Source: Bacteroidota bacterium (GTDB lineage Bacteria > Bacteroidota > Bacteroidia > B-17B0 > Aurantibacillaceae). From it: a DNA stretch of 64,000 nt. The stretch covers positions 124,001 to 188,000 of the forward strand of contig JAUXTT010000024.1 in assembly GCA_030684395.1 (NCBI GenBank). Direction: 5' to 3'. The stretch's first letter is position 1. The number at the start of each line of letters is the position of its first letter. A program made the position numbers and the translations under genes. Below, one piece after another: positions 30,852-40,070 of the stretch. Below the pieces are notes generated by a model. That model saw nothing but the letters and a program-made list of their open reading frames with translations, did no database searches and had not been told where the DNA came from.

Positions 30852-33155
30852 TTAAAGATCGAACGGATCTTGTGAGTCTTCCTCTTCAAAAATATTTTGT
30901 GTTTCCTGATCGTATTTAGAACAATCCAATTCTACTTCAGTCATGCGCGCAGGTCGGAAAAAATCTCCTTTTGAAATTTTAATAGTTTTATCTGCATAAA
31001 CCTTTTGAAAGAACTTTCCCCAAATAGGTAAGGCCATACTTGCACCTTGTCCTTCAGCAGTTGAATTAAAGTGCACACTTCTGTCTTCCCCGCCAACCCA
31101 ACATCCACCAACCAGATCGGGTGTCAGTCCCATAAACCAACCATCGGCATTGTTTTGTGTAGTGCCTGTTTTACCTGCAATCGGATTTGTTAACTTATAT
31201 CTGCTTCTTATTCTGGATCCGGTTCCTCCCTGCACAACACCTTGCATCAACTGAGTCATCACATAAGCTTTTTCTTCACTAAACACTTCTTCACTTTTTG
31301 GAACAAACTCTTCCAATACTTTTCCGTTTCTATCTTCAATGCGTGTCACAAAAATTGGTTCTATCCATCTTCCCCTATTGGCAAATGTACTATTAGCACC
31401 AACCATTTCCAATACAGAAATATCAGCTGTTCCCAAACAAATAGAAGGCACAGGTTCTATTTTTGTGGTAACTCCCAGGCGTTTTACCAAATCAACAACT
31501 GCCTGAGGCCCGTATCTTTTCATCAAAGCTGCCGTTACGTAATTTACCGAATTGGCAAGTGCCATTCTCAGAGTAATATTAACCCCTGTTCCCTTGCTTC
31601 CATCAGAGTTATCCGGGCACCAATCAGGTTGCCCTTCACCTGTTGGAATACATGTACGAACATTAGGAATTAATTCACAAGGTGATGAACCTTCCTGAAT
31701 CGCCAACGCGTAAACAAATGGCTTAAAAGTTGAACCCACCTGTCGTTTCGCATTTTTATTTACGTGATCGTATTTAAAATGTTTGTGGTTGATCCCGCCT
31801 ACCCATGCTTTGATATATCCGGTTTCCGGTTCCATAGCCATAAAACCTGTTTGCAAAAAACTTTTGTAGTAGCGAATAGAATCGGATGGAGTAAGCACTG
31901 TATCTATATCACCATGATTACTGTATACCGTCATTTTTATTGGAACCTGAAAAGATTTTTTTATTTCATCTTCACTTATTCCACCTTTTTTCATAGAACG
32001 CCACCGCTCACTACGCTTCATAGCGGAATTCATTATATTATCAATTTCCTTTTTGTTTACGTTCCATGCAAAAGGTGCATTCTTCTTTTTCTTACAATCC
32101 TTAATAAACATATCCTGCAATGAATGCATATGTTCATCCACTGCCTCTTCCGCATACTTCTGCATCCTCGAATCAATAGTAGTGTATATTTTTAATCCAT
32201 CCTTATAAACATTATATGGTTTATTTGTTTCTGGATTAACATGAGATTTACACCATTCATCAAGGAATGTTGTTCTCAGGTACTCTCTGAAATACGGTGC
32301 CAATCCTTCATTATGATCTTCCGGCATAAAATGCAGATTAAGCGGAATCACTTTTAATGAGTCGTATTTTTCTTTGGTCAGATACCCGTATTTCACCATT
32401 TGATTCATCACCACATTTCTGCGTTGCATGGTTGCCTCAGCTCTTTTAGGATTAACCGGATTAAACAAAGACGGGTTCTTTGCCATTCCAACAAGCATCG
32501 CAGCTTCTTCCAGTTTCAATTTATCGGGGGTAGTATTAAAATAAATTTGTGCTGCTGATCTCACCCCAACTGCCTGATTCAAAAAATCGAATTTGTTCAG
32601 GTACATCGTCATAATCTCTTCTTTCGTATAAAGTTTCTCCAACTTTAAAGCGATCACCCACTCCTTTAACTTTCTGAAAATAAATTCGAACTTACTCATC
32701 TTCTCACGTGGAAATTGCATCTTCGCTAATTGCTGTGTTAATGTACTTCCTCCACCACTACTTGCACTTCCGCTTACCAAACCTGAAATCGATCGAAATA
32801 AAGCTTTCATATCAACACCACTATGCTCATGAAAACGCGCGTCTTCTGTTGCAATCAAAGCATTAACCATAAAAGGACTTAAATCTGAATACTTAACATT
32901 AGTTCTGTTTTCGAGATAATATTTTCCCAAAATTTTCGCATCACTGCTATACACTACAGTTGCTAAATTACTTTTAGGGTTTTGCAATTCTTCTACATTT
33001 GGCAAGTCTCCAAAAACATTAATAGAAGTAAGTGTAAATACAAGGAGTAAAATCAATACCGGTGTTAACGCCAATACCCATATTATCTTTTTGTATTTAG
33101 AGACCTTTTGTTGGTTCAAACCCGATTTTCCGGATTTAGCTTCTTCTTTTGCCAT
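30852..33155 (-). CDS. Penicillin-binding protein 1A (bifunctional glycosyltransferase/transpeptidase)
   Basis: The 767-residue class A PBP polymerises lipid II and cross-links peptidoglycan at the outer face of the inner membrane. It has an N-terminal membrane anchor (IIWVLALTPVLILLLVFTL, about residues 29-48). The GT51 domain carries ATEDARFHEHSGVD, with its catalytic Glu, and GGSTLTQQLAKMQF. The transpeptidase domain carries GSTFKPFVYA (catalytic Ser of SxxK), ANSVNYVTA (SxN) and GKTGTTQNNADGW (KTG). All motifs are present. The start is followed by a Lys-rich cytoplasmic tail. No partner gene is adjacent. Confidence 0.95.
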   Translation of the reverse strand: MAKEEAKSGKSGLNQQKVSKYKKIIWVLALTPVLILLLVFTLTSINVFGDLPNVEELQNPKSNLATVVYSSDAKILGKYYLENRTNVKYSDLSPFMVNALIATEDARFHEHSGVDMKALFRSISGLVSGSASSGGGSTLTQQLAKMQFPREKMSKFEFIFRKLKEWVIALKLEKLYTKEEIMTMYLNKFDFLNQAVGVRSAAQIYFNTTPDKLKLEEAAMLVGMAKNPSLFNPVNPKRAEATMQRRNVVMNQMVKYGYLTKEKYDSLKVIPLNLHFMPEDHNEGLAPYFREYLRTTFLDEWCKSHVNPETNKPYNVYKDGLKIYTTIDSRMQKYAEEAVDEHMHSLQDMFIKDCKKKKNAPFAWNVNKKEIDNIMNSAMKRSERWRSMKKGGISEDEIKKSFQVPIKMTVYSNHGDIDTVLTPSDSIRYYKSFLQTGFMAMEPETGYIKAWVGGINHKHFKYDHVNKNAKRQVGSTFKPFVYALAIQEGSSPCELIPNVRTCIPTGEGQPDWCPDNSDGSKGTGVNITLRMALANSVNYVTAALMKRYGPQAVVDLVKRLGVTTKIEPVPSICLGTADISVLEMVGANSTFANRGRWIEPIFVTRIEDRNGKVLEEFVPKSEEVFSEEKAYVMTQLMQGVVQGGTGSRIRSRYKLTNPIAGKTGTTQNNADGWFMGLTPDLVGGCWVGGEDRSVHFNSTAEGQGASMALPIWGKFFQKVYADKTIKISKGDFFRPARMTEVELDCSKYDQETQNIFEEEDSQDPFDL

Positions 33156-33339
33156 AGTGAGCGAAGGTAAGAATTTGGAATCAATATTTTTGGCTGAATT
33201 ACCCGTTTTTATTCATAAAAAGCTTTAAAAATACTGTTATTTTTACCGCACTTTTTGTTATATTAGATGCTAAAGTAAAAAAATCCTGACCTTTGCATTA
33301 ATTCTATATCAATTAAACCATAGCTCAGCTCATTTGTAC

Positions 33340-33347
33340 TATGTTTG
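33340..33347 (+). promoter_or_regulatory. -7 box of the purple acid phosphatase gene
   Basis: TATGTTTG ends 14 nt before the ATG at 33362. The in-frame ATG at 33341 lies inside this box and so cannot be the translation start. Confidence 0.6.
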
Positions 33348-33361
33348 ATAAAATAAATTAC

Positions 33362-35674
33362 ATGAAAAAATTTTTCACTGCCATCATTTTATTAGCCTCC
33401 GTGGGTGTTTACCCAGCACAAACAACACTTGTGTCTTCAGGTTCAAGTTGGAAATATTTCACTGGCTCGTTTCCGGGAGCTGGATGGAATGCATCTTCCT
33501 TCAATGATGGAAGTTGGAGCAGTGGCCCCTCCCAACTTGGTTTTGGAGAAGGTGACGAAGCCACAGTGATTCCATCAGGTCCTTTGGGTAATTATTTCCC
33601 TGCAGCGTACTTCCGAAGCACTTTTAATGTTACTGACGCCTCCCTGTTTGGAACACTTGCTTTGAAAGTAAAACGTGATGACGGAGTTGTTTTGTATTTA
33701 AATGGAACCGAAATATTCAGAGATAACATGTCTGCAGGAACTCCCGGTTACCCTACATTGGCACCTGCTGCAAGTAATGATGATGGTCAGAGTTGGCTCA
33801 ATATAACTATTCCCTCTACATCGCTAATTACCGGTACAAATTTAATTTCCGCTGAAATACATCAATCAAGTGTTGCCAGTTCCGATCTTTCCTTCGACCT
33901 TCAATTGATAGCGAATCCTGTTGGCACTATTCTCGTTGAGCGTGGACCCTATCTACAAATGGGGACTTCCAATTCCATCATAATAAAATGGAATACAGAT
34001 GTTGCTACAGATGCAAAAGTAACTTACGGAGAAAGTCCTATTCAGTTAACTTCACAAGTAACAGATGTTGCCTCTAATAAAAACCATAACATTCAGCTTA
34101 GCGGGCTTTTACCTAATACAAAGTATTATTATTCAATTGGAACCTCAACTAGTGTTTTACAAAACAGCAACGAGCATTTTTTTATTACAGCACCAGCAAT
34201 AGGATCCTCAAAAAAGTCGAATATCTGGATAACAGGTGATTGTGGAACAGGATATATAGAACAAACAAACGTGCTTCAGGCTTATGAAAATTTCATTGAT
34301 ACAAATTATACCGATTGTTGGTTATTGGTAGGTGACAATGCTTATACAACAGGCTTAGATCATGAATATCAAAATAATTTTTTTCAGCCCTACATGTCCA
34401 GTCACTTGATGAAACAAACCGTTATATGGCCAACACCCGGCAATCATGATTATTACAATACATCAGATTTGAATTCACGAACTACCCCATACTTTCAAAA
34501 CTTTACTGTGCCTACAAACGGCGAAGTGGGAGGTGTTCCTTCAGGAACAGAATCGTACTATAGTTACAATTATGCCAACATTCATTTTATAAGCCTCGAT
34601 TCGTATGGCACGGAGAACGATGAAAAGTTGTATGATACAACCTGCGCTCAGATTAATTGGTTGAAACAGGATTTAGTTGCAAACACCCAAAAATGGACGA
34701 TTGTTTACTGGCATCATCCGCCATATACAAAAGGTTCACATAATTCAGATACAGAAACTGATTTGGTAAGTGTAAGAAACAAAGTAGTAAGAATACTCGA
34801 AAGATATAAAGTTGACATGATTATTTGCGGACACAGCCATTGTTATGAAAGGTCAAAACTAATGAAAGGACATTATGGTTTAGAAAACACATTTAATGCA
34901 GGAACTCACCAATTAAGTACTTCTTCTGCAAAGTACGATGGGAGCAGCAATTCTTGTCCTTATTTAAAATCCTCCTCCACCGCCATTAACGATGGAGTAG
35001 TTTATGTAGTTACAGGGTCGGCGGGCAAACTTAGCGGCACAACTTCAGGATGGCCCCATAATGCAATGTACTATTCAAACAACACCAATGCAGGATCCAT
35101 GTACTTAGAGATAAATGATAACCGGCTTGACGCAAAGTTTATCAGCGAAACAGGTTCTATTTTGGACAAGTTCACTATCATGAAAGATGTGAATACAACA
35201 ACCAATGTTACAATTCCTCAGGGGCAGCAAATAACTATGAATGCTACCTGGCCTGGAGATTATAACTGGAATATAAATGCTGCAACAACTCAACAACTTG
35301 CAATAAACCCCAGTCAGGATACTATTTATGTGGTTAATGACGATCTTAATTGTTTAAGGGATTCTTTCATTGTTAATGTTACACCATCAATAAATATTTC
35401 CGAAAATCTAACTATTAAAAAACTGAAAATCTTCCCAAACCCCACGAGTGGAAAGTTTTCAATTCAACTAAATGAACAAAGCAATGAAAAAACAAGTTTG
35501 GAGGTTTTTAATTTTGAAGGAAAAAAAATAGCCGCTGAAAAACTCAAATTAAACAAAGACAAGGATCTTTATGAGTTCGATTTAAGATCTATAAATGATG
35601 GACAATACTTAATTTTAATAAAATTAAAACAAGTAGTTTATGAAGCTGTGATTCAGGTTCAAAAGGTTGAATAA
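33362..35674 (+). CDS. Purple acid phosphatase-like metallophosphoesterase with T9SS sorting domain
   Basis: The 770-residue protein has a signal peptide (MKKFFTAIILLASVGVYPAQ), then a galactose-binding-like jelly roll (about 20-185), an N-terminal PAP fibronectin-like domain (VERGPYLQMGTSNSIIIKW ... LLPNTKYYYSIG), and the catalytic domain with five metal-ligand motifs: ITGDCGTG, VGDNAYTTG, TPGNHDYY, YWHHPPYT and CGHSHCYERS. The last 85 residues (LKIFPNPTSGKFSIQL to AVIQVQKV) are a type A T9SS sorting domain. It should release phosphate from organic esters at the cell surface. The start at 33362 follows the promoter and the signal peptide. Confidence 0.92.
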   Translation: MKKFFTAIILLASVGVYPAQTTLVSSGSSWKYFTGSFPGAGWNASSFNDGSWSSGPSQLGFGEGDEATVIPSGPLGNYFPAAYFRSTFNVTDASLFGTLALKVKRDDGVVLYLNGTEIFRDNMSAGTPGYPTLAPAASNDDGQSWLNITIPSTSLITGTNLISAEIHQSSVASSDLSFDLQLIANPVGTILVERGPYLQMGTSNSIIIKWNTDVATDAKVTYGESPIQLTSQVTDVASNKNHNIQLSGLLPNTKYYYSIGTSTSVLQNSNEHFFITAPAIGSSKKSNIWITGDCGTGYIEQTNVLQAYENFIDTNYTDCWLLVGDNAYTTGLDHEYQNNFFQPYMSSHLMKQTVIWPTPGNHDYYNTSDLNSRTTPYFQNFTVPTNGEVGGVPSGTESYYSYNYANIHFISLDSYGTENDEKLYDTTCAQINWLKQDLVANTQKWTIVYWHHPPYTKGSHNSDTETDLVSVRNKVVRILERYKVDMIICGHSHCYERSKLMKGHYGLENTFNAGTHQLSTSSAKYDGSSNSCPYLKSSSTAINDGVVYVVTGSAGKLSGTTSGWPHNAMYYSNNTNAGSMYLEINDNRLDAKFISETGSILDKFTIMKDVNTTTNVTIPQGQQITMNATWPGDYNWNINAATTQQLAINPSQDTIYVVNDDLNCLRDSFIVNVTPSINISENLTIKKLKIFPNPTSGKFSIQLNEQSNEKTSLEVFNFEGKKIAAEKLKLNKDKDLYEFDLRSINDGQYLILIKLKQVVYEAVIQVQKVE

Positions 35675-35764
35675 GGCTATGTATGAGAATGCTCTTGGTT
35701 AATATTTATTGATATACTTATTAAAAATAAGTATCTTAGAGCCTTTATTTAATTGATCATTCGA

Positions 35765-36745
35765 ATGGGCATGAAAGGACATATAGACAGGTTTCCGAAA
35801 CAATTAGAGGAAGCATTAAGCATTTCAGAAAAAGCAGTTCTCACAAAAAAAGAAAACGTTCATCAGGTTTTGGTAACCGGATTAGGTGGTTCCGGAATAG
35901 GCGGAAGTGTTGTTGCTGAACTAGTGCAAAATGATTGCAAAATACCTGTTTTGGTAAACAAAGATTATTTTCTTCCGGCTTATATCAATCAAAACACTTT
36001 AGTTGTTGTTTCTTCTTATTCCGGTAATACAGAAGAAACATTAAACTGTTTGCATCAGGCTCTTGAAAAGAAAGCTCAAATAGTATGCATCACTAGCGGC
36101 GGAAAAGTGGCCGAAATAGCAAAAGCAAATAACCTTGATCTGATTATTGTTCCGGGAGGAAACCCTCCACGTACTTGTTTGGGCTACTCGGTAACCCAAC
36201 TGTTAAAGGTTTTACATTTCAATAAATTTATCTCTATAGATTTTATTTCATTATTGAGTAAGTCAATAAATTTAATGAAAAACTTAAGTTCCGATATTCA
36301 AAAGGAGGCTTATGAAATTGCACAAAAACTTCATAATAAAATGCCTGTTATTTATTCATTAGGCTCTACAGAAAGCATTTCAGTTAGATTCAGGCAACAA
36401 ATAAATGAAAACAGTAAAATGCTGTGCTGGCACAATGTGATTCCGGAAATGAACCATAATGAGTTGGTGGGCTGGACCAGTAAAAATGAAGATTTGGTGG
36501 TGATTGTTTTGAGAACTTCATTTGACTTTGACAAAAACATTAAACGTTTAAACATTTGCAAAGACGTATTTTCAAAATATACGCCGCACTATATTGAAAT
36601 AAATGCAAAAGGTGAAAGTAAAATGGAGCAAACGTTTTATCTTATTCATTTAACCGATTATGTTTCTTATTTCCTTGCTGAATTAAGAGGTGTGGACGCA
36701 GTAGAAGTAAACGTTATTGATTACCTGAAAAAAGAATTAGCCTGA
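35765..36745 (+). CDS. Bifunctional phosphoglucose/phosphomannose isomerase
   Basis: The 326-residue enzyme of the SIS fold interconverts aldose and ketose 6-phosphates (glucose-6-P or mannose-6-P with fructose-6-P) in the cytoplasm. Sugar-phosphate binding segments are VLVTGLGGSGIGGSVVAEL and VVVSSYSGNTEETLNC; NPPRTCLGYSVTQLLKVL is the PRxxLGY family hallmark. The catalytic region VIPEMNHNELVGW has the conserved Glu and His. Length is typical. The start at 35765 (MGMKGHIDRFPKQLEEAL) is preferred; 35771 is possible. It is separated by 5 nt from the following lipoprotein gene. Confidence 0.92.
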   Translation: MGMKGHIDRFPKQLEEALSISEKAVLTKKENVHQVLVTGLGGSGIGGSVVAELVQNDCKIPVLVNKDYFLPAYINQNTLVVVSSYSGNTEETLNCLHQALEKKAQIVCITSGGKVAEIAKANNLDLIIVPGGNPPRTCLGYSVTQLLKVLHFNKFISIDFISLLSKSINLMKNLSSDIQKEAYEIAQKLHNKMPVIYSLGSTESISVRFRQQINENSKMLCWHNVIPEMNHNELVGWTSKNEDLVVIVLRTSFDFDKNIKRLNICKDVFSKYTPHYIEINAKGESKMEQTFYLIHLTDYVSYFLAELRGVDAVEVNVIDYLKKELA

Positions 36746-36750
36746 TAGAG

Positions 36751-37164
36751 ATGGGCAGGTTTTATCTGTTATCCTGTGTGTTAATTCCCTGTTTTATTGT
36801 TTCCTGTAATATTCCGACATCTATGGACAGTAAGGGCGATTCTTTAAAAAGAAAGCTGACTGATAACGGAATGCAATTAAAGGCAGACAGTCTTTCACTC
36901 ATTGAATACAAAGAACTTCGTGGTGATTATAGTATTCTTCCCGAGCTTCCTCCTGCGGCTGACTCTATTGAAATCAACTATTATCATGATGACTTTTTAG
37001 GTGATTACAGTATTGATATTTTATTTACGCTTCCGAAATCGATGCCTTTGCCTCCCGACACTTTATTCAGTGTTTGTAAATTCAGATATAAAAACCTGAA
37101 ACAGATTAAAATTGATACAACGCTTAATTACAAATGGTGCAATTATTCAGATGGTAGAATGTAG
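36751..37164 (+). CDS. Short putative lipoprotein
   Basis: The 137-residue protein has a lipoprotein signal (LLSCVLIPCFIVSC, lipid Cys at residue 19) and a mainly polar C-terminal part with two GDYSI strings (RGDYSILPELPP and LGDYSIDILFTLP), perhaps a small internal repeat. I do not recognise the family. It starts 5 nt after the isomerase stop codon and ends just before a strong terminator, so the two are cotranscribed. Confidence 0.7.
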   Translation: MGRFYLLSCVLIPCFIVSCNIPTSMDSKGDSLKRKLTDNGMQLKADSLSLIEYKELRGDYSILPELPPAADSIEINYYHDDFLGDYSIDILFTLPKSMPLPPDTLFSVCKFRYKNLKQIKIDTTLNYKWCNYSDGRM

Positions 37165-37171
37165 TTGTTAT

Positions 37172-37208
37172 AAATAAAGAAGGAGGTTTTCGACCTCCTT
37201 CTTTATTT
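37172..37208. terminator. Bidirectional rho-independent terminator
   Basis: A perfect 15-bp stem (37172-37186 with 37194-37208; core AAGGAGG/CCTCCTT) has a 7-nt loop and A/T-rich flanks, between the lipoprotein gene and the convergent gldJ. Confidence 0.92.
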
Positions 37209-37221
37209 ATATAATTTGCTG

Positions 37222-38910
37222 TTATTTTCCTCCTAAACCTGTTGGGCTACCAACGCGGGTCATTGCACAACGGAATCCTAAATAAGCCAATGATTGACGT
37301 TGATCCAAAAATCTTCTTGTTCCGGGATTCAACCAGTATGCGCGGTCTTTCCAAGAACCACCTTTATATACGTGAGCTACATCATTTATCAAAGTTGTTT
37401 TGGTATATTGGTACATCAAACCACTGGTAAAGCCCGGATTTAAACTGGTAACCCCATTCAAGGTTCCTCCGGTTACAATGCTTTGTGTATTTCCTCCATC
37501 AAGCCCTGTTATAGCTCCCTCGCCATTTTGATACTGAAGTGTAGAGTTTACATCTCCATCATTATAATTTCTGTAATCAGAAGATTTGTAATTTCTTCTT
37601 TCATCCAAATTATCCTGAGCATATTTAATGCTAACATCTCTCCACATAACTCTTCCAGGTATAGAAACCAAAATACTATCTACAACCAAAGAATCAGCAG
37701 AAGATCCATTTGCACCATAAGTACCCGGTTGTGCAACAACGTGTACAAATTTTTGATAAACTGCACCTGTATCATTCACACGAATAGTATTATCAATAGG
37801 GTCACGTTGTTGTGTTTGGAAAACATTACCACGGAATGGACGGAACTCATCAGCATCTTCTGAAGTTAAAGGACGATAAACATCCAATACCCACTCAGAT
37901 ACGTTACCAGCCATATTATACAAACCATAATCGTTTGGCCAGTATGAATAAACAGGTGAAGTAACATCAGCGTTATCATTTAACCATCCTGAAGTACCCA
38001 TGTAGTCACCACCTCCTCTAACAAAGTTAGCCATGATCTGACCAATGTATTTTTCATCAGGATTACGAACACCATGCCCGTTCCAAGGATAAATTCTACG
38101 ATCAGTAATACGCTCACCTATTGTGTTACCAATTAAACCATAAGCGGCAAATTCCCACTCAGCTTCTGTTGGTAGTCTGTATTTTGGTAAAAATATACCA
38201 TCTTCCATACGAACATCTCTTTCCGGAGCTTGCTCATCAAAAGAAGGTAGTTTTTGTTTTAACTGTCCGCCCCATTTACCTGCAAGGTACGATTCAGTAC
38301 TAAAATAATCTGTTTCTGTAGCAGTTGGAACGTGTTCTAACAAACCTTCACGAATCAAAATGAATTCATTAACACGATCTGTTCTCCATGAACAGAAATC
38401 ATTTGCCTGCAACCAATTAACGCCTACAACCGGATAATCACGATAAGCAGGGTGGCGCAAATAATATTCTACATAAGGCTCATTATAAGCCATTTTCTCA
38501 CGCCATACCAATGTATCCGGTAAAGCAGTTACGTATACTTCGGGATAAGAAGGACCAAATACACGGTTTGTCCAATATAGGTACTCTAAATAAGAGAAAT
38601 TGCTAACTTCTGTTTCATCCATATAAAAAGAGGAAACAGTTACACGACGCGGAACGTTGTTCCAATCATAAGTAACGTCCTGTTCAGCACGACCAAAAGT
38701 AAAAGTTCCACCTTCTACAAGCACTAAACCAGGACCGGTTTCTTGCTCTTCGTAAGGAACTTTTTCAAAACCACCGTTTTGTGGATCGTTGTATGCCCAG
38801 CCTGTAACAGGTGAACGCTCGCTTCCGCAAGAGCCTAAAAATAAAGAAGACGTTATCATTAACGCTCCTGCACCAAAAGACAATGCTGATTTATAATTTA
38901 ATTTAGTCAT
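37222..38910 (-). CDS. gldJ: Gliding motility / T9SS lipoprotein GldJ
   Basis: The 562-residue lipoprotein has a lipobox ITSSLFLGSC (lipid Cys at residue 28). The body is the formylglycine-generating-enzyme (SUMF1/FGE) fold: LVEGGTFTFGRAEQ, SSFYMDETEVSNFSYLEYLYW, YPVVGVNWLQANDFCSWRT, YRLPTEAEWEFAAYG, YNMAGNVSEWVLDVYRP and the C-terminal YKGGSWKDRAYWLNPGTRRF with GFRCAM. GldJ and GldK share the fold. GldJ is favoured because in Flavobacterium johnsoniae gldJ is beside porU and porV, as it is here. GldJ stabilises GldK and is needed for T9SS and gliding. It has its own -7 box. Confidence 0.85.
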   Translation of the reverse strand: MTKLNYKSALSFGAGALMITSSLFLGSCGSERSPVTGWAYNDPQNGGFEKVPYEEQETGPGLVLVEGGTFTFGRAEQDVTYDWNNVPRRVTVSSFYMDETEVSNFSYLEYLYWTNRVFGPSYPEVYVTALPDTLVWREKMAYNEPYVEYYLRHPAYRDYPVVGVNWLQANDFCSWRTDRVNEFILIREGLLEHVPTATETDYFSTESYLAGKWGGQLKQKLPSFDEQAPERDVRMEDGIFLPKYRLPTEAEWEFAAYGLIGNTIGERITDRRIYPWNGHGVRNPDEKYIGQIMANFVRGGGDYMGTSGWLNDNADVTSPVYSYWPNDYGLYNMAGNVSEWVLDVYRPLTSEDADEFRPFRGNVFQTQQRDPIDNTIRVNDTGAVYQKFVHVVAQPGTYGANGSSADSLVVDSILVSIPGRVMWRDVSIKYAQDNLDERRNYKSSDYRNYNDGDVNSTLQYQNGEGAITGLDGGNTQSIVTGGTLNGVTSLNPGFTSGLMYQYTKTTLINDVAHVYKGGSWKDRAYWLNPGTRRFLDQRQSLAYLGFRCAMTRVGSPTGLGGK

Positions 38911-38950
38911 GATTTTCGCTTAAAGTACACTTATAACGTAAAAAGTTCGA

Positions 38951-38958
38951 CAAAGTTA
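38951..38958 (-). promoter_or_regulatory. -7 box of gldJ
   Basis: TAACTTTG on the minus strand matches TAnnTTTG and ends 40 nt before the ATG at 38910. It lies in the gap after the PorP/SprF stop codon. Confidence 0.5.
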
Positions 38959-38966
38959 CAATTTTT

Positions 38967-39926
38967 TTAAAATGAAGGGCAGCTTACTGTTCTAAACTTC
39001 CTCTTTTTAGGCTTACATTCAAATTGCAATTGCATGGTAACCTCATGGGATCCGGCAGAAACGTTTGCCAATTTTGATACTGTAACATCGTAGCTATAAC
39101 CAACTTTGAAATTTTTAGTTTGTAATCCAATCAAAACTATAAAAGCATCTTGATTTCTATACCACAAACCTCCCACAATTTTGTTCTTTACGAAATATAG
39201 TCCCAGATTTAGTTGCTGGAAATCTTGCTGACGTTGGTATAGGATATTTGGAGATATAAATGTTTCATTACCTTTTTCCAATGGAATCATTGCTCCGGCG
39301 TGACCGGTAAATTTAATAGGTAATTTCACGTTCGTTTTTGTAATAAATCCTTCTTCCGGCTGAGTAATATGGTGTGCAGCAAAACCAAAGAAATAACGTT
39401 TGCTATAACCCAAAATACCCGCACTTACATCAACTGCCTGGGCTCTGTTGGAAACAGGTATTTCGTTTGTATTCCAAACAAACCCTCTTCTTCTGTCAAT
39501 CATATCTCCAAAGGTTAGTTTGCTCCAATCCAAACTTTTTTGATGATACGTTCCTTCCAGACCAAACTTCATTGAAAACTCTCTGCTAACATTTAATTGA
39601 TATGAGTAAATACCACTAATTCTATTAGTTGTAAGAGTTCCATCACCTGCACGATCAGAAGTAGCTAAAATTCCAATACCTCCTGACAAATTATCTACGT
39701 GTTGGTCGTAAGATGCGCTATAAGTAATATAGGCATTATTTAATCCGGGCCATTCGTTACGGTAATTCATACAGATTCGGGGACATTTTGCTGTTCCTGC
39801 AAATGCCGGGTTTAAATAAAGTGGGTTTGCATAAAACTGCGTAAAACCCGGGTCTTGAGCCATTAGTTCTATCGAACCAATAGATAAAACAGACAGTATG
39901 GCAAGTAATTTCTTCATCATATGCAA
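38967..39926 (-). CDS. PorP/SprF family T9SS outer-membrane protein
   Basis: The 319-residue protein has a signal peptide ending IELMAQ and the canonical mature start DPGFTQFYANPLYLNPAFAGTAKCPRICMNYRNEWPG. The rest is a beta-barrel of alternating strands (YITYSASYDQHV, GGIGILATSDRAG, RISGIYSYQLNVSREFSMKFGLE, KVGYSYDVTVSKLAN). PorP/SprF proteins are T9SS outer-membrane components, often paired with a particular adhesin (for example SprB). The ATG at 39926, 39920 or 39917 may be the start. It is cotranscribable with gldJ (56-nt gap), although gldJ has its own promoter. Confidence 0.92.
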   Translation of the reverse strand: MHMMKKLLAILSVLSIGSIELMAQDPGFTQFYANPLYLNPAFAGTAKCPRICMNYRNEWPGLNNAYITYSASYDQHVDNLSGGIGILATSDRAGDGTLTTNRISGIYSYQLNVSREFSMKFGLEGTYHQKSLDWSKLTFGDMIDRRRGFVWNTNEIPVSNRAQAVDVSAGILGYSKRYFFGFAAHHITQPEEGFITKTNVKLPIKFTGHAGAMIPLEKGNETFISPNILYQRQQDFQQLNLGLYFVKNKIVGGLWYRNQDAFIVLIGLQTKNFKVGYSYDVTVSKLANVSAGSHEVTMQLQFECKPKKRKFRTVSCPSF

Positions 39927-39951
39927 AAAGCCTTAAATTAATAAAGGAAGA

Positions 39952-39959
39952 CAAATCTA
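39952..39959 (-). promoter_or_regulatory. -7 box of the porP/sprF-type gene
   Basis: TAGATTTG on the minus strand matches TAnnTTTG and ends 25-34 nt before the possible starts. It forms a divergent pair with the porU box. Confidence 0.5.
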
Positions 39960-40046
39960 ATATTAAAAAATCATAAAAAGAAAAAAAAATCGCATAATAT
40001 TTTGCGTTTGTGTACGTTAAAGACAGAAAAAAGATACAATTAAGCT

Positions 40047-40054
40047 TAAATTTG
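40047..40054 (+). promoter_or_regulatory. -7 box of porU
   Basis: TAAATTTG ends 16 nt before the GTG start at 40071. Confidence 0.55.
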
Positions 40055-40070
40055 TAGATTAAGAAGACCC

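Noticed and set aside
33341-33361. ATG at 33341 as the start of the phosphatase gene
   Set aside because: It lies within the TATGTTTG -7 box, so it would not be in the mRNA; the signal peptide begins at 33362.
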